Shown here: positions 50,466-59,156 of the stretch, one piece after another
How the letters are laid out: every line of letters begins with the position of its first letter
Numbering within the stretch: position 1 is the first letter of the stretch
Origin: Sphingobium naphthae
GTDB taxonomy: Bacteria > Pseudomonadota > Alphaproteobacteria > Sphingomonadales > Sphingomonadaceae
Length of the DNA stretch: 64,000 nucleotides
NCBI RefSeq assembly: GCF_020782235.1
Contig: NZ_JAJGNO010000006.1
Coordinates: 62,001 to 126,000 of the forward strand
Direction: 5' to 3'
Program-made: the position numbers and the translations under genes
The notes under the pieces: model-generated
Told to the model about the DNA's origin: nothing
Database searches by the model: none
What the model saw: only the letters and a program-made list of their open reading frames with translations

Positions 50466-52184
50466 CTATTGCCCCTTCACATAGACGCGCTTGCCCCCGA
50501 TCCAGGTTTCCAGCACCTGCGTCGCCCGTATGTCGGCCGGCTGCGCGCTGGAAATGTCGCGATCGATCAGCAGGAAGTCGGCGCGCTGGCCGGGAATGAG
50601 GCTGCCGAACTTCTTTTCGGCAAAGCCCGCATAGGCCGCCTGCCGCGTAAAGCCGTCCAGCGCCGCCTGAAAGCTCACGCGCTGCTGCGGCATCCATCCG
50701 CCGACCGGCTCGCCCTGGGCGTCCTGCCGGGTCATTGCGACGGCGATGCCGGGGAAGGGATTGGCGCTTTCGACCGGCACGTCGGAGCCGAAGGCCAGCG
50801 GCACGCGATTGTCGAGCATCGCCTTCCACGCATAGGCGCCCTGCAGCCGCGCTTCGCCCATGCGCGCCATCGCCATGCGCCAGTCCGACGCCAGGTGCAC
50901 CGGCTGCATCGATGCGACCACGCCCAGCCGGCCGAAGCGCGGCAGGTCGGCCGGATCGACGATCTGCGCATGTTCGATGCGCCAGCGCCGGTCGCCCTTG
51001 TAGGTGTCGCCCAGTTCCTCGACCGCATCGAGTATCTCGCCATTGGCGGCGTCGCCGATGGCGTGGACGGCGACCTGGAAATTGTCCATCGCCGCGCGGC
51101 TCATGATGTTGCGCAGCGGCGTGCCGGGGATCATGTTGAGCCCCCGCTGGCCCGGCGCATCGGCATAGTCTGCCTTCAGCCACGCCCCGCGCGAACCCAG
51201 CGCGCCGTCCAGCAGCAGCTTGATCCCGCCCATGCGCAGATGGTCGTCATACAGCCAGGGCGTGGGCTCGGGGCCGGCGATCAGCACCATATTGTCGAGC
51301 CCCGCAGCATAGGACATGATCCGCACGCGCAGCGCGCCGCGATCGGCCGATCGGCGGAAGGCCTGCCAATCCTCGATGCTGGTGCCCATGTCGGCGATGC
51401 CGGTAATGCCCATCGACAGCAGCGCGCGCTGCGCCTTTTCCAGCGCCAGGTCGCGATCCTTGGGCGCGGGCGGCGGCACAACCTTCTGCACCAGGTCCAT
51501 CGCCTTGTCGACGAAGACGCCCGCCGGCTTGCCGCTCGCCATCTCGATCCGGCCGCCCGCCGGCGCCTTGGTCGCTGCGGTCACGCCCGCCGCGCGGATG
51601 GCCGCGCTGTTGGCCCAGCCGGCATGGCCGTCGATCCGCTCCAGCCACACCGGAATGTCGCCGACCGCCGCGTCCAGTTCGGCCGCGGTGGGGAAGCGGC
51701 CAAGCCCCCATTGCTCCTGGTTCCAGCCCGTGCCGATGATCCATTTGCGGCCCGGATTGGCGGCGACATAGGCGCGGATCTTCTCCTGCGCCTGCGCCAG
51801 CGACCTCGTGTCGGACAGGTCCAGCGTGATCAGCGACAGGCCCATGCCCATGACATGGCCGTGCGCGTCGATCAGGCCGGGGATCAGCGTCTTGCCGCCC
51901 GCATCCAGCTTGAAGGCCAGGCCCTTGGGCGGCTCGGGCCAGGGTTCGCCCTTCTTGCGCTTCTTGGGCCGCTTATATTCCGGCTCCTTGTAGCGGCCCT
52001 GGATCAGCTTCTCGACCTTGCCGTCGTCGTCGATCAGCAGCGCGCCGAAATGCACGATGGCGCCATTGGCATCGAGCGCGATGCCGTTCACATTGTCGAT
52101 GACGCCCGCAGCCAGCGCGGGCAGGGGGCACAGGGCGAGCGCCATCGCGGCGCCCGTCAGCGCGCTCGTAACGTAGATCTTCAT
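50466..52184 (-). CDS. Secreted amidohydrolase, YtcJ-like (amidohydrolase family 3)
   Basis: A 572-residue metal-dependent hydrolase. The signal peptide ends LPALAAG (about residue 27); the HxH metal pair is His108 and His110 in LIDAHGHVMG, and later His/Asp residues include EHAQIVDPADLP and the C-terminal PFGSDVPVESANPF. It is of the YtcJ type, whose members hydrolyse amide-containing compounds of unknown structure. An unusual lysine-rich segment (YKRPKKRKKGEPWPEPPKG, about 70-88) interrupts the N-terminal beta domain. It overlaps the dehydrogenase stop (ATGA), and converges with the GT-C-like gene. Confidence 0.9.
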   Translation of the reverse strand: MKIYVTSALTGAAMALALCPLPALAAGVIDNVNGIALDANGAIVHFGALLIDDDGKVEKLIQGRYKEPEYKRPKKRKKGEPWPEPPKGLAFKLDAGGKTLIPGLIDAHGHVMGMGLSLITLDLSDTRSLAQAQEKIRAYVAANPGRKWIIGTGWNQEQWGLGRFPTAAELDAAVGDIPVWLERIDGHAGWANSAAIRAAGVTAATKAPAGGRIEMASGKPAGVFVDKAMDLVQKVVPPPAPKDRDLALEKAQRALLSMGITGIADMGTSIEDWQAFRRSADRGALRVRIMSYAAGLDNMVLIAGPEPTPWLYDDHLRMGGIKLLLDGALGSRGAWLKADYADAPGQRGLNMIPGTPLRNIMSRAAMDNFQVAVHAIGDAANGEILDAVEELGDTYKGDRRWRIEHAQIVDPADLPRFGRLGVVASMQPVHLASDWRMAMARMGEARLQGAYAWKAMLDNRVPLAFGSDVPVESANPFPGIAVAMTRQDAQGEPVGGWMPQQRVSFQAALDGFTRQAAYAGFAEKKFGSLIPGQRADFLLIDRDISSAQPADIRATQVLETWIGGKRVYVKGQ

Positions 52185-53050
52185 GCTCGGGTCAGTCTCC
52201 GCACCAATGCGCTCGTATCCTGCCGGTGGCCGCCCATGGCCTGCACATCGGCGTAGAATTGGTCGATCATCGCCGTCACCGGCAAGGTCGCGCCATTGGC
52301 CCGCGCCTCGTCCAGCGCAAGGCCCAGATCCTTGCGCATCCAGTCGACGGCAAAGCCGAAATCGAATTCGTCACGCGCCATCGTTCCCCAATAACGGTCC
52401 ATCTGCCAGCTTTGCGCCGCGCCGCCCGAAATCGCCTCGAACACCGCGTCCAGGTCCAGTTCGGCCGCCTGGGCGAAGCGCAGGGCTTCGGACAGGCCCT
52501 GGATAACGCCGGCGATGCAGATCTGGTTCACCATCTTCGCGGTCTGGCCCGCGCCCGCGCCGCCGACATGGACGATGCGGGCGGCATAGGCCTGCATCAC
52601 GATCCGCGCCGCCGCCACCGCCGGCTCGCTGCCGCCGCACATGATCGACAGGCGCCCGTCCTGCGCGCCCGAATGACCGCCGGTGACCGGCGCGTCGACG
52701 CTGTGGATGCCCCGGCTTTCGCCTTCGACGAACAGTTGCCGGGCAATGCGCGCGGAGACGGTCGTATGGTCGATGAACAGGCCGCCCGGCTGCATCGACC
52801 GGAACGCGCCTTCGCGGCCCAGCGCGACCTGCGCCAGATCATCGTCGGTGCCCACGCAACTGATCACGATCTCGGCGTCCTCGGCCGCCTTGGCCGCGCT
52901 GATCGCCACTTGCCCGCCATAGGCTTCGGCCCAGCTCTTCGCCTTGCCGATCGACCGGTTGTAGACGGTCAGCTCATGACCGGCCTTCGCCAGATGTCCC
53001 GCCATCGGACCACCCATGGTCCCCAGCCCGATAAACGCGATCCTAGCCAT
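52181..53050 (-). CDS. NAD(P)-dependent oxidoreductase, 3-hydroxyisobutyrate dehydrogenase family
   Basis: A 289-residue beta-hydroxyacid dehydrogenase. N-terminal Rossmann motif FIGLGTMGGPMAGHLAKAGH, substrate-binding DAPVTGGHSGAQDG and the catalytic lysine motif GAGQTAKMVNQICIAG identify the family, which includes 3-hydroxyisobutyrate dehydrogenase, tartronate semialdehyde reductase and GarR. It probably oxidises a small hydroxyacid. Translationally coupled to the amidohydrolase by four-base overlap. The exact substrate is undetermined. Divergent from threonine ammonia-lyase with 98 bases between starts. Confidence 0.92.
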   Translation of the reverse strand: MARIAFIGLGTMGGPMAGHLAKAGHELTVYNRSIGKAKSWAEAYGGQVAISAAKAAEDAEIVISCVGTDDDLAQVALGREGAFRSMQPGGLFIDHTTVSARIARQLFVEGESRGIHSVDAPVTGGHSGAQDGRLSIMCGGSEPAVAAARIVMQAYAARIVHVGGAGAGQTAKMVNQICIAGVIQGLSEALRFAQAAELDLDAVFEAISGGAAQSWQMDRYWGTMARDEFDFGFAVDWMRKDLGLALDEARANGATLPVTAMIDQFYADVQAMGGHRQDTSALVRRLTRA

Positions 53051-53148
53051 CCAGCCTCTTAGATTTGCGCATGCTTGCCCCTGCCATAGGGCCAGTGTCG
53101 GGACAGTTCCAGTTTCTTCACCGGCAATTTTCGTCTAGGGCGCAGGGC

Positions 53149-54396
53149 ATGAACACGCTCGCCAAGATCGAAAGCGCCCTGCCGCTGCCCGTCACCGTCG
53201 ATGACATACTTGCCGCCCGCACCCGCATCGCCGGGTCGATCGTCAAGACGCCGACGCTGATCAGCCAGACGCTGTCCGACATGCTGGGCTGCAAAGTCTA
53301 TCTGAAGTTCGAAAATCTCCAGTTCACCGCCGCCTACAAGGAGCGCGGCGCGCTCAACCGACTGCTGCAACTGGATGACGCGTCCAAGGCGAAGGGCGTG
53401 ATCGCCGCGTCGGCTGGCAATCACGCGCAGGGTCTGGCCTATCATGGCAAGCGGCTGGGCGTGCCGGTCACCATCGTCATGCCGACCACGACCCCGATCG
53501 TGAAGGTGACGCAGACGCGCGGCCATGGCGCCACCGTCGTGCAATTTGGCGAGAAGTTCGACGACGCCTACGCCCATGCCCGCAAGCTGGAGGTGGAGCA
53601 GGGGCTGACCTTCGTCCACCCCTTCGACGAGCCCGACATCATCGCCGGCCAGGGCACGGTCGCGCTCGAAATGCTGGAGGATGCGCCGGAAATCGACACG
53701 CTGGTCATCCCGATCGGCGGCGGCGGCCTGTTTTCGGGCATGGCGACGGCCGCGCGCGCGATGAAGCCGGACATCCGCCTGGTCGGCGTCCAGGCCGAAC
53801 TTTATCCGTCCATGTATGACTTCATCAAGGGCGCGACGCTCGCCTGCGACGGCGACACGCTGGCCGAAGGCATCGCGGTCAAGCAGCCGGGCGACGTCAC
53901 GCGCCGCTTCGTCGAGCGGCTGGCCGACGACGTGATGCTGGTCAGCGAACGGCGGCTGGAGGAATCGCTCAGCCTGCTGCTTCAGATCGAAAAGACCGTG
54001 GTCGAAGGGGCGGGCGCGGCGGGCCTCGCCGCGCTGCTCACCCATCGCGAGCAATTTGCCGGCCGCAAGATCGGGCTGGTGCTGACCGGCGGCAATATCG
54101 ACACCCGGCTGCTCGCCAATGTGCTGCTGCGCGACCTGGCGCGGTCGGGCCGTCTGGCGCGGCTGCGCATCATCCTGCAGGACCGCCCCGGCGCGCTGTT
54201 CCATGTCGCGCGCATCTTCGACCAGGAAGCGGTCAACATCCTCGAACTGTCGCACCAGCGCATCTTCACCAACCTGCCGGCCAAGGGGCTCAGCCTGGAC
54301 GTCGAATGCGAAACGCGCGATCGCGACCATCTCCAGGGGCTGCTCGCGGCGCTGCGCGAGGCCGGCTATGAGGTCGCGCCGATAGAGGTTGCATAA
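53149..54396 (+). CDS. ilvA: Threonine ammonia-lyase (catabolic/biosynthetic type with ACT domain)
   Basis: A 415-residue fold-type II PLP enzyme. PLP lysine Lys64 in AAYKERGALN (where SFKxRGA is usual), SAGNHAQG at 88-95 and the phosphate loop GGGGLFSG are intact. A C-terminal ACT-like domain occupies about residues 330-415 (RIILQDRPGALFHVARIF). It converts threonine to 2-oxobutyrate for isoleucine or energy. The length is that of the single-ACT threonine dehydratases, shorter than E. coli IlvA with two ACT repeats. AGGG precedes the ATG at 53149. Confidence 0.92.
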   Translation: MNTLAKIESALPLPVTVDDILAARTRIAGSIVKTPTLISQTLSDMLGCKVYLKFENLQFTAAYKERGALNRLLQLDDASKAKGVIAASAGNHAQGLAYHGKRLGVPVTIVMPTTTPIVKVTQTRGHGATVVQFGEKFDDAYAHARKLEVEQGLTFVHPFDEPDIIAGQGTVALEMLEDAPEIDTLVIPIGGGGLFSGMATAARAMKPDIRLVGVQAELYPSMYDFIKGATLACDGDTLAEGIAVKQPGDVTRRFVERLADDVMLVSERRLEESLSLLLQIEKTVVEGAGAAGLAALLTHREQFAGRKIGLVLTGGNIDTRLLANVLLRDLARSGRLARLRIILQDRPGALFHVARIFDQEAVNILELSHQRIFTNLPAKGLSLDVECETRDRDHLQGLLAALREAGYEVAPIEVA

Positions 54397-54510
54397 TGGG
54401 ACGGCTTGCCCACGCATTTTGATAGTAAATGAACTTTTCTTGCGCGCGCGGGAACGGCATAGTCGGCGCATGACGCACGGGCATGGCAGCGCAGCATCGG
54501 GGGGAGGAGC

Positions 54511-55329
54511 GTGACCGCGCCTTTCCGCTTTCCGCGCTTCTTCGTGACCAATCCCAGCCCCTGCCCCTATCTTCCGGGCAGGAGCGAGCGCAAGGTCTTC
54601 ACCGAACTGAACGGCGACAATGCGTCGGAACTCAACGACGCGCTCGGCCGCATCGGCTTTCGCCGCAGCCAGAATGTCGCCTACCGGCCAAGCTGCACCG
54701 ACTGTACCGCCTGCGTATCGGTGCGCGTGGTGACGCAGCAGTTCCAACCCAACGCCACGCAGCGCAAGCTGCTGCGCCGGAACGAGGATCTGGTGGTCAG
54801 CGCCTGCAAGCCCTGGTCGACCGAGGAGCAGTTCGCGCTGCTTCAGCGCTATCTCAACGCCCGGCATGCCGGCGGCGGCATGACCGAAATGGATGAGATG
54901 GATTTTGCCGACATGGTCGAACAGACCCCGGTCGACACCCAGATCGTCGAATATCGCGAACCCGGCGTCGACGGGCGCGTCGGCAAGCTGGTGGGCGCGT
55001 GCCTGACCGATCGGCAGGGCGACGGCCTATCGATGATCTACAGCTTCTTCGACACGCAACTGCCGCATCGGCCGGGCCTCGGCAACTTCATCATCATGGA
55101 CCATATCCTGCGCGCGGCGGCGGCGGGCCTGCCCTATGTCTATCTCGGCTACTGGGTGAAGGGGTCGGCGCGGATGCAGTATAAGGTCCGCTATCAGCCG
55201 CTCGAAAAGCTCGGCCGCGATGGCTGGACCCGCTTCGATCCGGCCGAGCGGGACGCCGCCCTGAGCGAGGCTCCCGCTTCGCCCTCCTCGCCCCGGCAGG
55301 TCGAACTGGCGACGATCCTGCGGAAATGA
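54511..55329 (+). CDS. bpt: Arginyl/leucyl-tRNA-protein transferase Bpt
   Basis: A 272-residue aminoacyl-tRNA-protein transferase of the Bpt type that attaches leucine to N-terminal Asp or Glu. Conserved cysteines occur in [11 protein letters not shown] and [17 protein letters not shown]; the C-terminal [20 protein letters not shown] segment is the family hallmark. The modified proteins become N-degrons for ClpS/ClpA, and clpA is 40 kb away in the same window. It starts with GTG at 54511, after a perfect GGGGAGGAG. About 110 bases separate it from ilvA; it is probably monocistronic. Confidence 0.94.
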   Translation: MTAPFRFPRFFVTNPSPCPYLPGRSERKVFTELNGDNASELNDALGRIGFRRSQNVAYRPSCTDCTACVSVRVVTQQFQPNATQRKLLRRNEDLVVSACKPWSTEEQFALLQRYLNARHAGGGMTEMDEMDFADMVEQTPVDTQIVEYREPGVDGRVGKLVGACLTDRQGDGLSMIYSFFDTQLPHRPGLGNFIIMDHILRAAAAGLPYVYLGYWVKGSARMQYKVRYQPLEKLGRDGWTRFDPAERDAALSEAPASPSSPRQVELATILRK

Positions 55330-55444
55330 CGGCGATTGTCACATAGGTTGCACCGAAATCGCGGCTGCGGTGTCCAAAATCTTTAACCTTTTGCCCTAAC
55401 GCTCTTCCGAATGAGGAAGGATCTTGCACGCAGGGAGAGGCGCG

Positions 55445-57958
55445 GTGGACCGGTTCGCTGACCGCCGCTTCGACGATGGATGGCGTCTCACGACGCGCGA
55501 TCCCCTGGCTGACATTCCATTTCGCCTACGTAACGAAATTCTTCCGCCTGCGGCATTCGATGATGTCGCGCCCAGCCTGTATCGCTGGATCGCCGACGGC
55601 CGCGGCCGGCTGCTGCTCTGGCGTCGTGTGGCCGGGCCCGATCTGCTGCGCCTGGGCGCGGGTGCGCAGGGCCTGTCTTGGCGGAATGCGCTCGATCATG
55701 CGGATCGCCGCCAACTGATGGAGGCGGCGGCGCAGGACGCGCCCGCGCCGCGGACGGTGCGGCTTCAGCTGGCGGAGGAGGAGGAGCGGCGGCGCTGGCG
55801 CATCCGCATGCGCCGGACAAGAGGGGCCGATGGTGCGACGCTGTTCGTCGGCACGGCCGAGGATGTCGAGGCGGCTCAGCAGGCGCTCGACGCTGCGGTG
55901 GCCGAAAGCCGCGAGGATTATCGCTGGTCGGTCGCTCTCAGTCCGCAGGTGCCTTGGACTGCATCGCCGGACGGTCTGATCGAACAAGCAGGCCCGCTTT
56001 TTACCGCGCTGACGGGGCTGCGGTACGAAGATGTGCTTGGCGCCGGCTGGGTGCAGGCCGTCCATCCGGAGGATGCGCCCCGCGTGATGGCGCTGTGGGC
56101 AGATTGTCTGTCGAGCGGTGCGCCTCTGGACATCCAATATCGCATTCGCTTGCGTAAAGGCGAGTATCGCTGGATGCGCGCGCGAGCGGCGCCGCGCCGG
56201 GATGACGAGGGCCGCGTGGTGCGCTGGTATGGCACGCTGGAAGATGTCCATGACCGCCATGAGACCGAGCGCGAACTGGCGGAAAGCGAGGAGCGGTTCC
56301 GGCTGGCGGTCCAGTCAGCGCGGCTGGGCATCTGGGATTTCGATACCGCGACGGGCAAGCGCAGCTGGTCGGCCGAACTGCGCACGATGCTGGGCGTGTC
56401 GCCCGATGCCGAACCCACCGTGGAGCTGGCGCTCTCCCTCGTCCATCCCGACGATCGCGACCGGCTGCGGGTGATGCTGCAAGGCGTCGCGACGGGCGCG
56501 GTGCCCCCGCATTTCGAGGATATGCTGCGCATCCATCGCGCCACCGACGGGGCGCTGCGCTGGATCAGGAGCACCGGCTGGACCATGCGTTGCGACGCGG
56601 ATCGGTCGACGCGCATCGTCGTCACTTTCTTCGACGTGACCGAGGAGCAGGTGAGCGAGGAGCGGATTCGCTGGGCGGCGACGCATGACGCGATGACGCG
56701 CCTGCCCAATCGTGCGCTGTGGCAGGAAAAGCTCGACGCCATGGCGGACGCCGCCAAGGTTTCGGGCGAGAGCTTCGCGCTGCTGCTGCTCGACATCGAC
56801 GATCTCAAGCGCACCAACGATTCGCTCGGTCATGACGCCGGCGACGCCCTGCTGTGCGCCTTTGCCAAGCGGCTGGCCGACGCCGCGCCGCCCGATGCAG
56901 TGATCGGCCGCCTGGGCGGGGACGAATTCGGGCTGATTTCACCGGCCTTGGGCAGCGCGGCGGAACTGGAGGCCTGGGGCAGCGCCCTGATCGAGGATCT
57001 GCGCCGCCCGCATGTGCATGAAGGACGATCGCTCGACTGCGGCGTCAGCATGGGCGCGGCACTGTTCGGCGGCGATGCCGGCGACCGGGGCGATGAATTG
57101 TTCAAGGCGGCGGACCTGGCGCTCTATGCGTCCAAGTCGGCGGGGCGCGGGCGGTTGACGCTGTTCCATTCCAGCCTGCGGTGCGAGGCGCAGCAGCGCA
57201 GCTCCATGATCCGCATGGCCCGCCAGGTGATCGCCGACGACCTGCTGATGCCCTATTATCAGCCCAAGGTGGACCTGCGCACGCGCCAGGTCACCGGCTA
57301 TGAGGCCTTGCTGCGCTGGTGCCATCCGCGTCTGGGCGTCCAGTCGCCCGCCAGCATCGTCGCGGCCTTCGACCATGGCGAGATCGCCGTCGCCCTGACG
57401 CGCAAGATGCTGGACGCGGTGCTGCGCGACCTGATGCGCTGGCTCGACGCCGGGCGTGATCCCGGCAGCGTCGCGATCAACGCGTCGGCGGCCGACTTCA
57501 CCCATTCGGGCTTCGCCGACTCCGTGCTCGAACGGCTGGTCGCGGCCGGTGTGCCCACCCGCCACCTGGAAATCGAGGTCACCGAAACGGTGTTCCTTGG
57601 CCGAGGCGCGGATCAGGTCGCCACCGCGCTGCGCTGCTTCGCGCAGGAAGGCGTCCGCGTGGCGCTCGACGATTTCGGCACCGGCTATGCGTCGCTCAGC
57701 CATCTCAAACATTATCCCGTCGCCGTGCTCAAGATCGACCGCAGCTTCGTCAGCAATATGGACCAGGACGCCGGCGACGCCGCGATCGTCGACGCCATCG
57801 TCAAGCTCGGCGCCAGCTTCGGCATGGAAGTGGTCGCCGAAGGCGTCGAGACGGAGGGGCAGGCCCAATTGCTGCTCGCCCATGGCTGCCCCATCGGCCA
57901 GGGCTTCCACCTGGGCCGCCCGCAGCCTTTCGACGTCATCACCGAAAAGATGCGCTGA
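55445..57958 (+). CDS. PAS-GGDEF-EAL cyclic-di-GMP signalling protein
   Basis: An 837-residue protein with two PAS domains (about 150-270 and 280-405, the latter with WRWIRSTGWTMR-like core) followed by a diguanylate cyclase domain with intact RLGGDEF at 491-495 and an EAL phosphodiesterase domain with GYEALLRW at 620-622 (Glu620). DDFGTGYASLSHL and VEGVETEGQAQLL motifs of active EAL domains are also intact. Both catalytic halves look functional, so activity cannot be assigned in one direction. GTG at 55445 is preferred over TTG at 55424 because GGGAGAGG lies just upstream. It likely tunes biofilm and exopolysaccharide behaviour. Confidence 0.93.
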   Translation: MDRFADRRFDDGWRLTTRDPLADIPFRLRNEILPPAAFDDVAPSLYRWIADGRGRLLLWRRVAGPDLLRLGAGAQGLSWRNALDHADRRQLMEAAAQDAPAPRTVRLQLAEEEERRRWRIRMRRTRGADGATLFVGTAEDVEAAQQALDAAVAESREDYRWSVALSPQVPWTASPDGLIEQAGPLFTALTGLRYEDVLGAGWVQAVHPEDAPRVMALWADCLSSGAPLDIQYRIRLRKGEYRWMRARAAPRRDDEGRVVRWYGTLEDVHDRHETERELAESEERFRLAVQSARLGIWDFDTATGKRSWSAELRTMLGVSPDAEPTVELALSLVHPDDRDRLRVMLQGVATGAVPPHFEDMLRIHRATDGALRWIRSTGWTMRCDADRSTRIVVTFFDVTEEQVSEERIRWAATHDAMTRLPNRALWQEKLDAMADAAKVSGESFALLLLDIDDLKRTNDSLGHDAGDALLCAFAKRLADAAPPDAVIGRLGGDEFGLISPALGSAAELEAWGSALIEDLRRPHVHEGRSLDCGVSMGAALFGGDAGDRGDELFKAADLALYASKSAGRGRLTLFHSSLRCEAQQRSSMIRMARQVIADDLLMPYYQPKVDLRTRQVTGYEALLRWCHPRLGVQSPASIVAAFDHGEIAVALTRKMLDAVLRDLMRWLDAGRDPGSVAINASAADFTHSGFADSVLERLVAAGVPTRHLEIEVTETVFLGRGADQVATALRCFAQEGVRVALDDFGTGYASLSHLKHYPVAVLKIDRSFVSNMDQDAGDAAIVDAIVKLGASFGMEVVAEGVETEGQAQLLLAHGCPIGQGFHLGRPQPFDVITEKMR

Positions 57959-57972
57959 CCGTCTGTCTCTGC

Positions 57973-59115
57973 TCAGCCGCCGCTATCGACCTGCGCCGGG
58001 CCGAAATGGTCGATCGCCTGGAATAACTGCGTGAGCGCCATGCGCTCCTCGGGGGAGATTTCGGGCCGCCAGATTTCGAACAGCAGCACCACGCGCGTTT
58101 CCGCGCCGCGATTCCAGGCTTCATGCTCGATACTGTCGTCGAACAGCAGCATCTCGCCCTTGCGCCATTCCCGCGTCTCCGCGCCCACTCGCAGGGCGCA
58201 GCCCTCCGGCGTCAGCAGCGGCAAGTGGCAGATGAGGCGGGTGTTGAGCAGCCCATGATGCGGCTGGATATGCGTGCCGGGTTGCAGCAGCGACCATAGC
58301 GCCACGGGGGATCGCGCTTCGATGATGGGCATCGGGGCCTGCGCCAGCGCCGCCATCACCGCCGGGCAGCGCGCCGCATTCTCCGCAACCGGCGCGCCAT
58401 TCTGCCAGAAATACAGCGCGCTCCACCGCGCATCGTCGCGCAAGGGATTATTGGGCGCGGGCCGCAGCGGCGACGCCTGGACATAGGGCGCAAAGGCCGC
58501 ATCCTCCTGCGCGCGCACCGCTTCCAGTTCCGCGACGATCGCGTCGGTCATCGCCTCGACCGCCGGCACCCAGTCGAACGCCGACCGTTCGTAGAAAGCG
58601 CGCTGCGGCAGCTCCGGAAAATAGAACATGCTCGGCTGCTGCAGGAACAGCGTCCGCTTGCCCAGCATCAGGTCGGTCGCCAACTGGATGCGGGGCAGGG
58701 GCGGCAGGTCGCTGATCGCAGTGGTCAGATGATCCTCGAAACTGCGGCTCGACTGGGCGATGCTGGCCTGCGCCTGTTGCAGCAGCGGCTGAAGCTGCGG
58801 CGGCGCGCCCGTCGCGGCCGCCTGCGCCAGCGCGGAGCGAAACCAGCTGGTGGCGCCGCGCGCATCACCCCGGCGCTGCGCATTCTGCCCCATGGCGAGC
58901 AGCGCGGGGAGGTTGCGGATGTCGCTGTCCAATATCCGCCGCAGCGCCGCTGCTTCGCCGTCCAGGTCGCCGCTGCGATTGCAGGCCTGGGCCAGCAGCA
59001 TCGCCGGCGGATCCCGCATGTCGCGCAGCGTCGCCAGCGCCCCCGCCGCATCGCCTCGCCGCAGCGCCGCCAGGGCCGCATCGGCCAATATCGTGTCCCG
59101 GTTATCGTCCCCCAT
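57973..59115 (-). CDS. Aspartyl/asparaginyl beta-hydroxylase-like protein with N-terminal TPR region
   Basis: A 380-residue protein. Residues 1-120 are helical repeats with the TPR-like spacing (ADAALAALRRGDAAGALATL, then AQACNRSGDLDGEAAALRRI). Residues about 200-360 form a cupin-fold hydroxylase of the Asp/Asn beta-hydroxylase family, with HIQPHHGLLN and EHEAWNRGAETRVVLL carrying the iron-binding histidines and the 2-oxoglutarate-binding arginine. It hydroxylates a protein or lipid substrate in an oxygen- and 2-oxoglutarate-dependent way. Substrate unknown. Convergent with the signalling gene, 14 bases away. Confidence 0.88.
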   Translation of the reverse strand: MGDDNRDTILADAALAALRRGDAAGALATLRDMRDPPAMLLAQACNRSGDLDGEAAALRRILDSDIRNLPALLAMGQNAQRRGDARGATSWFRSALAQAAATGAPPQLQPLLQQAQASIAQSSRSFEDHLTTAISDLPPLPRIQLATDLMLGKRTLFLQQPSMFYFPELPQRAFYERSAFDWVPAVEAMTDAIVAELEAVRAQEDAAFAPYVQASPLRPAPNNPLRDDARWSALYFWQNGAPVAENAARCPAVMAALAQAPMPIIEARSPVALWSLLQPGTHIQPHHGLLNTRLICHLPLLTPEGCALRVGAETREWRKGEMLLFDDSIEHEAWNRGAETRVVLLFEIWRPEISPEERMALTQLFQAIDHFGPAQVDSGG

Positions 59116-59156
59116 CGCGCCAGCTTATCGAGCGCGCGGCTGGTGCGGAAGCGGCT

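Noticed and set aside
55338..55345. TGTCACA upstream of the GGDEF-EAL gene as a second ECF41 promoter
   Set aside because: The CGTC -10 box is absent at the required spacing (CGCG is found instead), so the match is likely chance.
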